The notes under the pieces: model-generated
The model's database searches: none
The model's input: only the letters and a program-made list of their open reading frames with translations
Told to the model about the DNA's origin: nothing
Origin: an uncultured eubacterium 1-6
GTDB taxonomy: Bacteria; Bacillota; Clostridia; Lachnospirales; Lachnospiraceae
Assembly: GCA_903789595.1 (NCBI GenBank)
Contig: CAIFEZ010000017.1
Span: forward strand, 1-42,061
Length of the DNA stretch: 42,061 nucleotides
Direction: 5' to 3'
Program-made: the position numbers and the translations under genes
Shown here: piece after piece, positions 16,497 to 25,559 of the stretch
Position numbering within the stretch: the stretch's first letter is position 1
Layout of the letters: each line of letters starts with the position of its first letter

Positions 16497-17468
16497 TTAA
16501 TAGAATGTCTGATTTCCGATCGTGAGTCCGCTTCCGCTTCCAGCATGGAAGTAGAGGCAGCTGCCCACAGGATTTACGCCGCTGATCGCATCCAGCGCCG
16601 CGTTATAACAGTCTGCATCAGCGCCGGATGCAAGTGCCGCCGCGAGAGCCCCGCTGGATGCCGGCGTAAACTGACCGCTCTGATAGATGACCTCGGAAAT
16701 GGTATTCGGAAATGCAGCGCTGTTGACGCGGTTGAGAACCACCGCTCCCACCGCGACCTTCCCGGTGTAGCTTTCTCCGCCCGCCTCACAGTGAATCAGT
16801 GCGGCGAGAAGATTAATCTCGTCCTGTGAATAACAGGTGTCCACGGTATTTGCCGTCGTGTCCGGTGTGATGCCTGTCTCCTCCTCAAACTCTTCAAGCG
16901 TTACCGCGTCATGCGTATCGGCATTGATCGATACGGAGGCAGCGGCGATATAGCCGGTCTGTCCGTTCACCTGAACCTTGAACCATCCGTTGTCGGCGCT
17001 GATCAAAGTCACACCTGCTTTGTCGTCCAGTGTCATGAGCACGGTGCTTTCTGTGTTCTCGTTCGAATAGACCGGTGTCCCCGCGCCGTTCACCGTGCCG
17101 TAAATCGTATTGCTCTCCAGATACTCCGCCTCTGCCTTCGCGCCGGTCACCAGCAGATCGGAGCTCACATATCCTTCAATGTTACCGGATGATATTTTCG
17201 TCCAGCCGTTCTCCTCTCCCTCAACGGTCACGAGGGTGCCCGGTGTGAGTACGCCCACGCAGTCACTGGAAGAATCCTCTCCGCTCCGGATCAATGTATA
17301 ACCGTTCGAACTGGTCAGGCCGGCGACCGCCTTGTCCGCCCAGTTGTCTACAAAGTAAGGGTTGTTGTATACCGATGCGTTCGTATCCGCGTATACCGGC
17401 GCCGTCATTGCCGCCGTCATCGCAAAAATACAGCCGCATACCGCAATAGTTTTCGTTTTGTTTTTCAT
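16497..17468 (-). CDS. SH3-domain cell-wall hydrolase, SleB/CwlJ-like
   Basis: Exported peptidoglycan hydrolase of 323 residues. It has a signal peptide (residues 1-27, cut after APVYA), two bacterial SH3-type repeats (about 50-108 and 120-182, each with GWTKI or GWFKV and GYV/GYI marks), and a C-terminal hydrolase-2 domain (about 213-323) with the catalytic glutamate in HCEAGGES (Glu228) and VAVGAVVLNRVNS. This domain is found in spore cortex-lytic SleB and CwlJ but also in vegetative enzymes; SH3 repeats instead of the SleB binding repeat favour a vegetative or general wall role. The ATG has AGGAGG at good spacing. Upstream lies a consensus promoter and a structured leader. Confidence 0.9.
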   Translation of the reverse strand: MKNKTKTIAVCGCIFAMTAAMTAPVYADTNASVYNNPYFVDNWADKAVAGLTSSNGYTLIRSGEDSSSDCVGVLTPGTLVTVEGEENGWTKISSGNIEGYVSSDLLVTGAKAEAEYLESNTIYGTVNGAGTPVYSNENTESTVLMTLDDKAGVTLISADNGWFKVQVNGQTGYIAAASVSINADTHDAVTLEEFEEETGITPDTTANTVDTCYSQDEINLLAALIHCEAGGESYTGKVAVGAVVLNRVNSAAFPNTISEVIYQSGQFTPASSGALAAALASGADADCYNAALDAISGVNPVGSCLYFHAGSGSGLTIGNQTFY

Positions 17469-17485
17469 AAAGCCTCCTGTGGAGC

Positions 17486-17544
17486 GAAATAATCTCAGGC
17501 ATAAAATCCGAGTGCAAATCTAAAAACAGATTTAAGATTATTTC
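17486..17544 (-). promoter_or_regulatory. Structured 5' leader of the SleB-like gene
   Basis: GAAATAATCT at 17486-17495 is the exact reverse complement of AGATTATTTC at 17535-17544 (10 bp). Inside lies a second hairpin, AAATCT with AGATTT (17516-17533). Together they would form a branched or stacked RNA element ending about ten bases before the ribosome binding site. It matches no riboswitch class I know. Confidence 0.5.
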
Positions 17545-17592
17545 ATAATTATTAATATTTGTTACAAAATGGAAACCAGCTACAAGTTCGGC

Positions 17593-17621
17593 ATTATAAC
17601 ATTGCGGTTTTTTCTTGTCAA
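17593..17621 (-). promoter_or_regulatory. Consensus sigma-A promoter of the SleB-like gene
   Basis: On the minus strand a perfect TTGACA (17616-17621) and a perfect TATAAT (17593-17598) are 17 bases apart. It would give a leader of about 115 bases. A consensus vegetative promoter argues against a purely sporulation-specific role for the hydrolase. Confidence 0.85.
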
Positions 17622-17947
17622 GCCAGTGAAAAAACGGCTGAATTCTGATGTATTGAATTCAGAATATCCGGGAATTATGTATACGTGTCGCGAGAAATAT
17701 CTGAATATGAGCTTCGAGAATATGTTTTTCCAGATATGAGTCAGGTGCACCGATCGTCACCCGCAAGTGCTCGGAAGAAACTGACCGTGACGTGAAAGTG
17801 CGGAAAAGAAAGCGGCCTCCCGCACGCATGCATTTTTTTCGGACATGCGCACGGGACCGCACAGAATCAAGGGTAACTCGAAATATGATCAAGATGTGCC
17901 TGTAATATGCCCGTGAAATGTATAATAACGATATCATTATCCATTGA

Positions 17948-18724
17948 TTATCTCTGATCATGAGCTGCATACATAAGCAGAGCAGACGCGACTGCAGCAT
18001 TCAGGGACTCCACCCTGCCTTCCATCGGTATGCGGATCAGAACATCCGCCCTTCCGGCCAGCATGCTGCTGAGTCCGTTTCCTTCATTGCCGACCAGGAA
18101 GGCGGTGCCGCCGGTGTAGTCCTCCCCTCGGTAGGTATTCTCTCCTCTAAGGTGTGCTGCAAAGATCCTGACCTGCTTTTCTTTCAGCCAGTCACAGACT
18201 TCCCCCAGATTCTCCTCTCTGCGGAACGGGACGCGGTAAATCGATCCCATTGTGGACCGGATTACCTTCGGCTGAAAAACATCCGCAGTCCTGCTGCTCA
18301 TGAAGATTCCGGTCACCCCGGCTCCCTCTGCGGTCCTGAGAATCGTGCCGACGTTGCCCGGATCCTGGAGATCCTCCAGAACCATCAGAAGAGGCGCCCG
18401 GCTTCCCTCCCCGAGAAGCTGTTCCCGCGAGTACGACGGCATTTCCGCCACCGTCAGGATTCCCTGCGGTGTCTTTGTATCGCTCATCCTTGCAAAAACA
18501 GCGTCCGAAACGGTTTCGAATGAAATTCCATTTAAAATGCCGTCCAGGCTGTGATCTTTCAAAAAGGTTTCGGAAACAAAGACATTTTTCCGCAATATTT
18601 CAGGTGTTTCCCGAAAAAGCTTGAGACCCTCTGCCACAAAGCAGTGCTCCTCGCGTCGAGCTTTGGATTTACTGTTTAATTGAATCACTCTCTTGATCTG
18701 AGGATTTGAAATACTGGTGATCAC
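17948..18724 (-). CDS. TrmH/SpoU-family RNA methyltransferase
   Basis: SPOUT-class methyltransferase that puts a 2'-O-methyl group on rRNA or tRNA from S-adenosylmethionine; close to RlmB/YsgA types. The start is a GTG at 18724 with AGGAG eight bases upstream; the 258 residues fit the family. The N-terminal substrate-binding domain (ISNPQIKRVIQLNSKSKARRE) is followed by the knotted SPOUT domain with LEDLQDPGNVGTILRTAEGAG (motif 1), FLVGNEGNGLSS (motif 2) and IPMEGRVESLNAAVASALL (motif 3). The target base cannot be told from sequence. It follows pfkA after a strong terminator. Confidence 0.92.
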   Translation of the reverse strand: MITSISNPQIKRVIQLNSKSKARREEHCFVAEGLKLFRETPEILRKNVFVSETFLKDHSLDGILNGISFETVSDAVFARMSDTKTPQGILTVAEMPSYSREQLLGEGSRAPLLMVLEDLQDPGNVGTILRTAEGAGVTGIFMSSRTADVFQPKVIRSTMGSIYRVPFRREENLGEVCDWLKEKQVRIFAAHLRGENTYRGEDYTGGTAFLVGNEGNGLSSMLAGRADVLIRIPMEGRVESLNAAVASALLMYAAHDQR

Positions 18725-18755
18725 AGAAAATTCTCCTATATGAAGAAACAAGATT

Positions 18756-18816
18756 AAAAAGCCGCCGCGCGAAATGCGTCCGGGGAAATTCTCTCCCCCG
18801 CAATTCGTGCGGCAGC
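18756..18816 (-). terminator. Intrinsic terminator of pfkA
   Basis: A 13-bp stem with two G-U pairs (18761-18773 with 18804-18816) encloses a second GGGGAAA/TTTCCCC-like hairpin. On the minus strand it is followed by five Ts (18756-18760). It lies about 110 bases past the pfkA stop. Confidence 0.8.
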
Positions 18817-18923
18817 CCCTTAAGCCGATGTGTTCTGTTTCTGTTCATGAGGGATCGCGAGGTGCAAATCACTAAACAGCCCGCAGCCTGAACAGTTTGC
18901 GGCGCAATATATCGTGTGGCCGT

Positions 18924-19916
18924 TTACTTCATTACATAGTTGTAGGAAAGCGTCTTCGCAAGCTCTACCTCATACTCGGACAGAGATTTCTTCATGGCAA
19001 GCGCCTCGTTGATGTCAAAATCGATGAACTGTCCGTTCTTATAAGCGACAACTCTCTTGGTCTTTCCTTCGAGAAGCAGATCCACCGCATAGGCGCCCAT
19101 GATCGTAGCGTACATTCTGTCCTTGCAGCTCGGGCTTCCGCCTCGCTGCATATGGCCGAGAATAGTGGCTCTTGTACCGATTCCGGTAGCCGCCTCAATA
19201 CGCTTTGCCATGGCCTGTGAATGGCCGATGCCCTCCGCGTTGATAATGATGTGATGCTTCTTGCCCTTCTTGCGGGTCTCAATGATGTGGTTGATGATCG
19301 TCTGCTCATCATAGTCGTACTTCTCCGGCAGAAGAACATCCTCCGCACCGGACGCGATGCCGCACCAGAGTGCGATATAGCCGGCATTTCTTCCCATCAC
19401 CTCAATGATGGAGCATCTCTCATGAGAGGTCGAGGTGTCTCGCACCTTGTCGATGGCTTCCATTGCCGTATTCACTGCGGTATCGAAACCGATCGTGTAT
19501 TCTGTGCAGGCGATATCCAGATCGATGGTTCCCGGAACGCCGATGGCGTTGATTCCCTTGTCCGCGAGCTTCTGCGCTCCGGCGAAGGAACCGTCGCCTC
19601 CTACTACAACCAGTCCGTCGATCCCGTATTTGTTGCAGGTGGCAACCGCCTTGTCGATTCCCTCATCAGTGCGCATCTCCGCACAGCGCGCGGAATACAG
19701 GATAGTGCCGCCCTTTCCGATAATATCAGAAACGTCCTTGGCATTCAGGTCAACGATTTCTTCATTGATCAGTCCTTCATACCCCTTCAGGATTCCCTTA
19801 ACCTTAAGCCCTTTGCCGATCGCACGCCTGGTAGCCGCGCGGACTGCCGCATTCATGCCCGGAGCGTCGCCTCCGCTGGTAAGGATACCTATTGTTTTGA
19901 CTTTGTTTTCTGCCAT
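18924..19916 (-). CDS. pfkA: ATP-dependent 6-phosphofructokinase
   Basis: Phosphorylates fructose 6-phosphate to fructose 1,6-bisphosphate, the committed step of glycolysis. The start at 19916 has GGAGGA upstream; 330 residues is the usual size. Motifs are GILTSGGDAPGMN (10-22), GGDGS near 102-106 (glycine rather than aspartate, as in ATP-using rather than PPi-using enzymes), GVPGTID (again glycine where PPi enzymes have lysine), EVMGRNAGYIA and LGHMQRGGSP. The active-site loop reads TIDLDI, where E. coli has TIDND; the two catalytic aspartates are kept. It follows dnaE by 150 bases, an order common in Firmicutes. Confidence 0.97.
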   Translation of the reverse strand: MAENKVKTIGILTSGGDAPGMNAAVRAATRRAIGKGLKVKGILKGYEGLINEEIVDLNAKDVSDIIGKGGTILYSARCAEMRTDEGIDKAVATCNKYGIDGLVVVGGDGSFAGAQKLADKGINAIGVPGTIDLDIACTEYTIGFDTAVNTAMEAIDKVRDTSTSHERCSIIEVMGRNAGYIALWCGIASGAEDVLLPEKYDYDEQTIINHIIETRKKGKKHHIIINAEGIGHSQAMAKRIEAATGIGTRATILGHMQRGGSPSCKDRMYATIMGAYAVDLLLEGKTKRVVAYKNGQFIDFDINEALAMKKSLSEYEVELAKTLSYNYVMK

Positions 19917-20066
19917 TATCGTTCCTCCGATTCTACACATGAAATGTATTCGATATATCAGAATAAGCGTAATTCCTGACTGCTGAGCTGTCTGAAGGCT
20001 CCTCTTCCGGTGACTTACCCGAAAAAGCCATTGACGGCCCGAACATTTTATATTTTAATGCAAATC

Positions 20067-23000
20067 CTATTGCTTTTCAATGCACTTTTCAACGACTTTC
20101 ACATTGCCGCCGCCGTATTTTTGCTTCAAAGTGACGAGAACGCCTCCGGTCTCATCCGCGACGGTAAAACAGTTCAGCCGCTTCATCGCGCGCTCTTTTT
20201 CCAGATACACGATCACCCGGTCCTTTCCCTGAGACGAAGCGGCAATTTTCCGGACCTCTTCTTCTGCGTTCTCAAAGGCAGCCCTGTCCGGAAAACGAAT
20301 CCAGATCTCGGACGGAATCTCTGAAAAGGGAATGATCCTTTCCAGAATAAGCTTGCTCGGCCGGTCTTCCTCTACAGAGACTCTGCCCCGTATGAACACC
20401 TTTGCATCCGGATTGATCATGCCGGAGTACTGCTCATAGCTCTTCGGAAACACAATGATTTCCATAGTTCCCAGAAGGTCCTCCAGTGTCAGAAACGCCA
20501 TCGTCTGATTTGTTTTCGTGTATTTGACTGTCTTCGCGGTGATCATACCGCCCACCGTCACCCGGTTTCCGTCCCGTACTTTTGGCATGCCCGTCTCTTC
20601 GTCTGGAAGAAAATCCGTCGTCACGGCAGTGATGTTCTTGCGCCACTTCTCCTCATACTTCTCCAGCGGATGTCCGCTGATATAGATTCCGGTTACCTCT
20701 TTCTCGAAGGCAAGCTTCTCTTCCTTATCAAATTCCCCGACGTCGGGAAGACGTATCTCGAACTGTTTTCCGGCATCTTCTCCCATGAAGTCAAAGAGTG
20801 TCATCTGTCCGGTCATGTTGTTCTTCCTGTCCTGGCTGACCTGATCCAGGATCAGACTGTACACCTGCATATACTGCTTGCGCGTTCCGCCGAGGCAGTC
20901 AAAGGCGCCGGCCTTGATAAAGTTCTCCAGCGTCCTCTTGTTGACTTCTCTGCCGGACAGTCTCTGGCAAAAGTCCCGAAGGCTTCTGAAAGGGCCGTTC
21001 AGCGCGCGCTCCGCTTCAATGGCCTCCATCACAGGGCGGCCAATTCCCTTTACCGCAGAAAGCGCATATCGGATCTTTCCTCCTTCCACGGAGAAAGCGC
21101 TCTCGCTTCGATTGATGTCCGGAGGAAGAATTTCAATTCCCATCTTTCTGCAGTGCATCATATACTCAGAGCATTTCCCTGCGTTGTCGATGACCGAAGT
21201 CATCAGCGCCGCCATAAATTCAACCGGATAATAGCATTTCAGCCATGCGGTCTGGAAAGTCACCACCGCGTAGCAGGCGGCATGGCTCTTGTTGAAAGCA
21301 TAGCGGGCGAAATCGATCATCTCGTCATAGATCTTGTTCGCCGTCTTTTCATCGATGCCGTTGCGAATGCAGCCCGGGATGTTTTTTTCCTCATTGCCGT
21401 AGACAAAATTCTGCCGCTCCTCCTCCATGACATGCATTTTTTTCTTTGACATGGCGCGCCGGAGAAGATCGGCGCTTCCGTAGGAATAGCCCGCGAGCTC
21501 CCGGACAATATTGATGACCTGCTCCTGGTATATGATACAGCCGTAGGTGGACTTCAGAATGGGCTCGAGCTGCGGAGTGTCGTACCGCACCAGCTCCGGA
21601 TGTTTTTTCCCCTTGATATAGTCGGGAATAAAGTCCATCGGGCCCGGACGGTACAGCGCGACTCCGGCAACGATATCCTCCAGGGAGGTCGGCTTGAGCT
21701 CCTTCATGAAGCTTGTCATGCCCGCAGATTCCAGCTGGAACACGCCCTCGCACTTCCCCTCACCGATCATCTGCATGACCTTCGGGTCATTGTAGTCGAC
21801 CTTCCTGAGATCGATCTTTTGCCCGCTTTTTCTCTCCGCCATATTTGTGGCGTCCTGAATCACGGTCAGCGTCCGAAGTCCGAGGAAATCCATTTTCAGC
21901 AGACCGAGCTCCTCCAGCTCCGTCATATTGTACTGTGTGGTGATGGTCCCGTCCGCCGCTCTCTGGAGCGGAACAAACTCATCCACCGGCTTTGAGGAAA
22001 TTACCACGCCGGCGGCGTGCATGGAGGTATGTCTCGGCAGACCTTCCAGTTTCCTCGCCATGTCGATCAGATGATGCACCTGCTCGTCGGAATCATACGC
22101 CTTCTTCAGGTCCGGATTCATGGTCAGTGCTTTGTCGATGGTGATATTCAGCTCATTCGGTATCATCTTCGCCGTAGTATCGCAGAGCGCATAAGGAAGA
22201 TCCATCACGCGGCCGACATCACGGATCGCGTTTCTGGCCGCCATCGTACCGAAGGTGACGATCTGAACCACGCGGTCCTTGTGATATTTCCTCACGACAT
22301 AATCAATGACCTCCTGCCGCTGTTCAAATCCGAAGTCCACATCGATATCCGGCATGGACACCCTCTCCGGATTCAGAAAGCGTTCAAAGAGCAGGCTATA
22401 CTTCAGAGGGTCCAGCTCTGTGATTCCCATGGTGTACGACACCATGCTTCCGGCCGCGCTTCCTCTTCCGGGTCCGACCGGTATGTTGTGTTCCTTCGCG
22501 AAGTGGACGTAGTCCCAGACAATCAGAAAGTAGTCGACATACCCCATGGTACGTATGGTATTCAGCTCATATTCGAGCCGGTCGCGGATCTCCTGCGTGA
22601 CCGGATGATACAGCCGCTCTGCCCCGTCATAGCACAGCTTCTGAAGATAGGTCCAGGAGGTATAGCCTTCCGGCACCTCATATTTCGGAAGCTTGAGCTC
22701 ATGAAAACGGATCTCCACACGGCAGCGGTCCGCAATCTTCTGCGTGTTCTCCAGCGCACGTCTGGCATAGGGAAACAGCGAGGCCATCTCTTCTTCGGAC
22801 TTCACATAATACTGCCCGCCCTCATACCGGAGCCTGTTTTCATCGCTGACCTTTTTCCCAGTCTGAATGCACAGAAGAATATCGTGGGCATCGGCGTCCT
22901 CCGCTCTTGTATAGTGGCAGTCATTCGTGCATACCAGCTCGATGCCGGTCTCCTCGCTCATACGCATCAGCTGGGGATTCACGATTCTCTGTGCGGGAAT

Positions 23001-23537
23001 TCCGTGATCCTGCAGCTCGAGGAAAAAATTACCCTTTCCGAAAATATCCTCGTACCGGAGCGCCGCGGCCTTCGCCTCTTCGTAGCGGTTTCTCGCCAGA
23101 TTGGAGGCCACCTCGCCCGCAAGGCAGGCGGACAGCGCGATGATTCCCTCGTGATACTCTCTGAGAAGCTCCAGGTCCACTCTCGGCTTATAGTAAAAGC
23201 CCTCGGTAAAGCCCCGGCTCGTGATTTTCATCAGATTGTGATATCCCTGCAGATTCTCCGCAAGCAGAATCAGATGATAATATCGGTTTTCGCCGGCCCC
23301 CGCTTCCCGGTCAAACCGGGATCCCGGAGCGACGTATACCTCGCAGCCGAGGATGGGCTTTATGCCCTGCGCCATACACTCCTTGTAGAACTCAATACAG
23401 CCGTACATCACTCCGTGGTCCGTAATCGCCGCGGCGTTCATGCCGAGTTCCTTCACCCGGGCGACGTAATCCCTGATCTTGTTCGAACCGTCCAGCAGGC
23501 TGTATTCCGTATGAACATGCAGATGTACAAAACTCAT
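20067..23537 (-). CDS. dnaE: DNA polymerase III alpha subunit DnaE
   Basis: Replicative polymerase subunit, 1156 residues from the ATG at 23537. A GTG at 23546 is an alternative that would overlap the upstream stop by four bases. The N-terminal PHP domain begins FVHLHVHTEYS and has TDHG and LGCEVYVAPGSR. The palm has GPGRGSAAGS (about 355-364), the two catalytic aspartates in PDIDVDF (396-402) and a third in LLKMDFLGLRTL. Further on come the YKSHA-type motif (FNKSHAACYAVVTFQTAWLKCYYP), a helix-hairpin-helix region and an OB fold (RDGNRVTVGGMITAKTVKYTKTNQTMAFLTLED). This is the DnaE1 layout; in Firmicutes a PolC normally coexists elsewhere. Confidence 0.97.
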   Translation of the reverse strand: MSFVHLHVHTEYSLLDGSNKIRDYVARVKELGMNAAAITDHGVMYGCIEFYKECMAQGIKPILGCEVYVAPGSRFDREAGAGENRYYHLILLAENLQGYHNLMKITSRGFTEGFYYKPRVDLELLREYHEGIIALSACLAGEVASNLARNRYEEAKAAALRYEDIFGKGNFFLELQDHGIPAQRIVNPQLMRMSEETGIELVCTNDCHYTRAEDADAHDILLCIQTGKKVSDENRLRYEGGQYYVKSEEEMASLFPYARRALENTQKIADRCRVEIRFHELKLPKYEVPEGYTSWTYLQKLCYDGAERLYHPVTQEIRDRLEYELNTIRTMGYVDYFLIVWDYVHFAKEHNIPVGPGRGSAAGSMVSYTMGITELDPLKYSLLFERFLNPERVSMPDIDVDFGFEQRQEVIDYVVRKYHKDRVVQIVTFGTMAARNAIRDVGRVMDLPYALCDTTAKMIPNELNITIDKALTMNPDLKKAYDSDEQVHHLIDMARKLEGLPRHTSMHAAGVVISSKPVDEFVPLQRAADGTITTQYNMTELEELGLLKMDFLGLRTLTVIQDATNMAERKSGQKIDLRKVDYNDPKVMQMIGEGKCEGVFQLESAGMTSFMKELKPTSLEDIVAGVALYRPGPMDFIPDYIKGKKHPELVRYDTPQLEPILKSTYGCIIYQEQVINIVRELAGYSYGSADLLRRAMSKKKMHVMEEERQNFVYGNEEKNIPGCIRNGIDEKTANKIYDEMIDFARYAFNKSHAACYAVVTFQTAWLKCYYPVEFMAALMTSVIDNAGKCSEYMMHCRKMGIEILPPDINRSESAFSVEGGKIRYALSAVKGIGRPVMEAIEAERALNGPFRSLRDFCQRLSGREVNKRTLENFIKAGAFDCLGGTRKQYMQVYSLILDQVSQDRKNNMTGQMTLFDFMGEDAGKQFEIRLPDVGEFDKEEKLAFEKEVTGIYISGHPLEKYEEKWRKNITAVTTDFLPDEETGMPKVRDGNRVTVGGMITAKTVKYTKTNQTMAFLTLEDLLGTMEIIVFPKSYEQYSGMINPDAKVFIRGRVSVEEDRPSKLILERIIPFSEIPSEIWIRFPDRAAFENAEEEVRKIAASSQGKDRVIVYLEKERAMKRLNCFTVADETGGVLVTLKQKYGGGNVKVVEKCIEKQ

Positions 23538-23542
23538 ATTGA

Positions 23543-24385
23543 TCACTCTTTCAGATAAATCTGTCCGTCATCGATCCGGATTTTTCTCTCCTTCAGGAGA
23601 TGCCCGACCGCACGTTTGAAGGCCGCCTTCGAGATTCCGAAACGGCGGTTGATCAGCTCCGGATCCGCCTTGTCATCAAAGGGAAGGACGCCTCCTTCCT
23701 CGCGTATCGCCTCTTCAATCCGCTCCGCGTCCGAATCCATCTGAAGATATGCCTTCTGCTTCGCCGTCACTGTCAGTTTGCCGTCCTCGCGGATCTGTGT
23801 GACCCGGACATGCAGGATCTGTCCTGGCCGGAATTCTCCCTGCGCGTCTTTTCGCGGAATGAGCGCAGAATATTTATCGTCCACGGCGATGAAAACGCCG
23901 AAGTTTCTGCTGAGCTCATAGACCCGCCCCTGCACCGTGTCGCCGACGCTGTAGGGAGAATCCGTCTGCAGATAGTGATAGACCTTCATTGTCGCGCAAA
24001 GACGGCTGCTCTTGTCGATATACAGAGCTACCAGAACCTCATCGCCCTTCCCGACCCTGCTGGTCTGCTCATGGAACGGCAGGAGCAGATCCTTTTCCAG
24101 TCCCCAGTCAAGGAACGCCCCGATGCGCGTCGTCTCCTTCACCCGGAGAACCGCGGTCTCTCCGAGCTGAAGCTTCGGCGTGTTTGTCGTCGCAATCAGC
24201 CGGTCACTCGAATCCCGGTACAGAAATACCTCGACAGGTGTTCCGATCTCTGCCCCCTCCGGCACCTGCTTCGCCGGAAGAAGAACCTGCTGCTCTTTTC
24301 CCGCTTTCGGATCATCAGAAAGATATACTCCGAAATCCTGCCTCTTTAATACTCTCAGCACCTGTTTCTTTCCTAATTCCAACAT
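23543..24385 (-). CDS. cvfB: CvfB-like S1 RNA-binding protein
   Basis: 280-residue protein with the CvfB/YitL arrangement: several S1-type OB folds followed by a winged helix. Visible are LGKKQVLRVLKRQDFGVYL (first repeat), GETAVLRVKETTRIGAFLDWG (second), GDTVQGRVYELSRNFGVFIAVDD (third), and a C-terminal winged helix (PELINRRFGISKAAFKRAVGHLLKERKI). In Staphylococcus CvfB binds RNA and affects virulence gene expression; here it is probably a general RNA-binding regulator. The stop TGA lies five bases before the dnaE ATG, so the two are translationally coupled. The start has AAAGGA upstream. Confidence 0.9.
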   Translation of the reverse strand: MLELGKKQVLRVLKRQDFGVYLSDDPKAGKEQQVLLPAKQVPEGAEIGTPVEVFLYRDSSDRLIATTNTPKLQLGETAVLRVKETTRIGAFLDWGLEKDLLLPFHEQTSRVGKGDEVLVALYIDKSSRLCATMKVYHYLQTDSPYSVGDTVQGRVYELSRNFGVFIAVDDKYSALIPRKDAQGEFRPGQILHVRVTQIREDGKLTVTAKQKAYLQMDSDAERIEEAIREEGGVLPFDDKADPELINRRFGISKAAFKRAVGHLLKERKIRIDDGQIYLKE

Positions 24386-24452
24386 GTTGTTCCGTCCTTT
24401 CTGTAATGATAATCCCTTTGTCCCTGTTTAAACATTTCCTGCGTTATCCGCT

Positions 24453-25166
24453 TCACTCAGAAAACGCGGAAACGAAATACTTCTCTCCCTGCTCATCATT
24501 AAACTGCACATAGAAGCTGCCGTCCTTCTGACCCACGACCGGAACGATGACATCTCCCTCCAGAACCTGGCGTATCCATTCCACGCGCAGATGATGCACC
24601 TCGAATCCTGCCGGAAGAAATCTTCTGGAGAGTCGCACGTACTGCGCATTATTCATGTGCCCGTTTACGTCAAGATGCTCTTCACGGATTGTGATTTTCT
24701 TCTGCTCTTCCCCATTTTCGGGAAGCCTGATCTTCCGTCTTCCCAGATCCTCAGGGATCTTCCATGACGGATCGGGGCCGTATCCCCTGATCTGTTCCTC
24801 AGGGATTACTTCGGGCGTCCCCGTTTTCATGTTCATAAATACCCAGTCGGAGGCAGCAAGAGCCAGCGTTTCGCCGCTGCTGCTCTCCATGGAAAAATCG
24901 CGCGTCGCCATCAGGCTGCGGAATCCGTGAGACCAGGTTCCTACCCGGATTTTCTCATTAAATTCGGCATACCGGTAAATATGTGCCTGCATGTCGACGA
25001 TCATCCAGGCGTGATCCCGCTCCCGGTTATGTGCAATGCCGAGGCCGACGTCCTCTCCCTGAAAGGTAGCGGTATCCTGAAAATAATTCAGAATTGTGTA
25101 GGGAGTCATGCGCTGATTCTCGTCCACCTCGCTGAAGCGGACTCTTCCTTCATAATAATATTTCAT
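24453..25166 (-). CDS. Acyl-ACP thioesterase
   Basis: Double hot-dog thioesterase of 237 residues, which releases fatty acids from acyl carrier protein. The first hot-dog has VRFSEVDENQRMTPYTILNYFQD and the repeat of the fold carries the active-site segment EEHLDVNGHMNNAQYVR, with the Asn and His of the FatA/TE family (N-x-H in the second domain). The start at 25166 has AAAGGAAG upstream. It precedes cvfB and dnaE by short gaps, so it may be the first gene of that operon. Upstream lies the repeat cluster. Confidence 0.9.
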   Translation of the reverse strand: MKYYYEGRVRFSEVDENQRMTPYTILNYFQDTATFQGEDVGLGIAHNRERDHAWMIVDMQAHIYRYAEFNEKIRVGTWSHGFRSLMATRDFSMESSSGETLALAASDWVFMNMKTGTPEVIPEEQIRGYGPDPSWKIPEDLGRRKIRLPENGEEQKKITIREEHLDVNGHMNNAQYVRLSRRFLPAGFEVHHLRVEWIRQVLEGDVIVPVVGQKDGSFYVQFNDEQGEKYFVSAFSE

Positions 25167-25193
25167 CGGATTCTTCCTTTCGGGTGCGGGTAT

Positions 25194-25523
25194 CTGTTGT
25201 CGTCGCTAATGTTCTTGCCCACTGGTGAGCAAGCTCCCCAGTGGGCCAACCGGACTTTTTATTGTATAAGCTGCCTTCGAAAGCGCATCCAGTCTCTTAC
25301 ACGCGGCTTGTCTGCGTTTCGAAGAGCTGTCTGTCGTTTTCTGTATAAGTCCACGCGGCACGAAGCCGCTTCGCAGCTTTCGTGCCGCTAACAGGCATTC
25401 GCATTCTCGCGGTGCTGCGCACCGCTTCATGCTCATACCTGTTGTCGTCGCTAATGTTCTTGCCCACTGGTGAGCAAGCTCCCCAGTGGGCCAAGAACAT
25501 TGCGGCTGGACTTATACAGAAAA
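25194..25523. repeat. Hairpin-rich intergenic repeat cluster
   Basis: A 56-base exact direct repeat occurs at 25194-25249 and 25439-25494; each copy contains a hairpin (CCCACTGG with a near-complement CCAGTGGG). In the second copy the stem extends (25454-25469 with 25483-25500) by AATGTTCTT/AAGAACAT. Between them are further hairpins, GCGGCACGAA/TTCGTGCCGC (about 25356-25388) and GCGGTGC/GCACCGC (25409-25425). The stretch from 25337 to 25523 is bounded by a perfect 17-bp inverted repeat (TTTTCTGTATAAGTCCA at 25337-25353 and its complement at 25507-25523). No protein frame in it is credible. The region is 393 bases between the thioesterase start and tRNA-Gln. It looks like a REP- or MITE-like element family, since related motifs occur at both ends of the window. 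Confidence 0.75.
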
Positions 25524-25554
25524 AAAGCGACTACATCACATGGATGTAATCGCT
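25520..25554 (-). terminator. Intrinsic terminator of tRNA-Gln
   Basis: AGCGACTACATC (25526-25537) pairs with GATGTAATCGCT (25543-25554) with one G-U pair; on the minus strand seven Ts follow. It begins six bases after the tRNA end. Confidence 0.9.
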
Positions 25555-25559
25555 CTCTA

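Larger units (their letters stand above)
17469..17947. other. Intergenic region with leader and promoter of the SleB-like gene
   Basis: 479 bases. The left part holds the structured leader (17486-17544) and promoter (17593-17621) of the SleB-like gene. From 17622 to 17947 I see no gene; a CG-rich patch near 17780-17860 can form short hairpins, and one of them may stop transcription of the methyltransferase gene that ends at 17948, but there is no convincing T run. Confidence 0.55.

Noticed and set aside
17659-18000. 113-residue minus-strand frame downstream of the methyltransferase
   Set aside because: Overlaps the methyltransferase end out of frame, has no ribosome binding site and no likeness to a known family.
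20670-23558. Long plus-strand frames opposite dnaE (up to 513 residues)
   Set aside because: Shadows of dnaE that follow from its codon use; no start signals or motifs.
25206-25500. Small minus-strand frames in the repeat cluster, or a CRISPR array
   Set aside because: The frames consist of hairpin sequence; the two direct repeats are 56 bases long, only two, and not regularly spaced, so this is not CRISPR.
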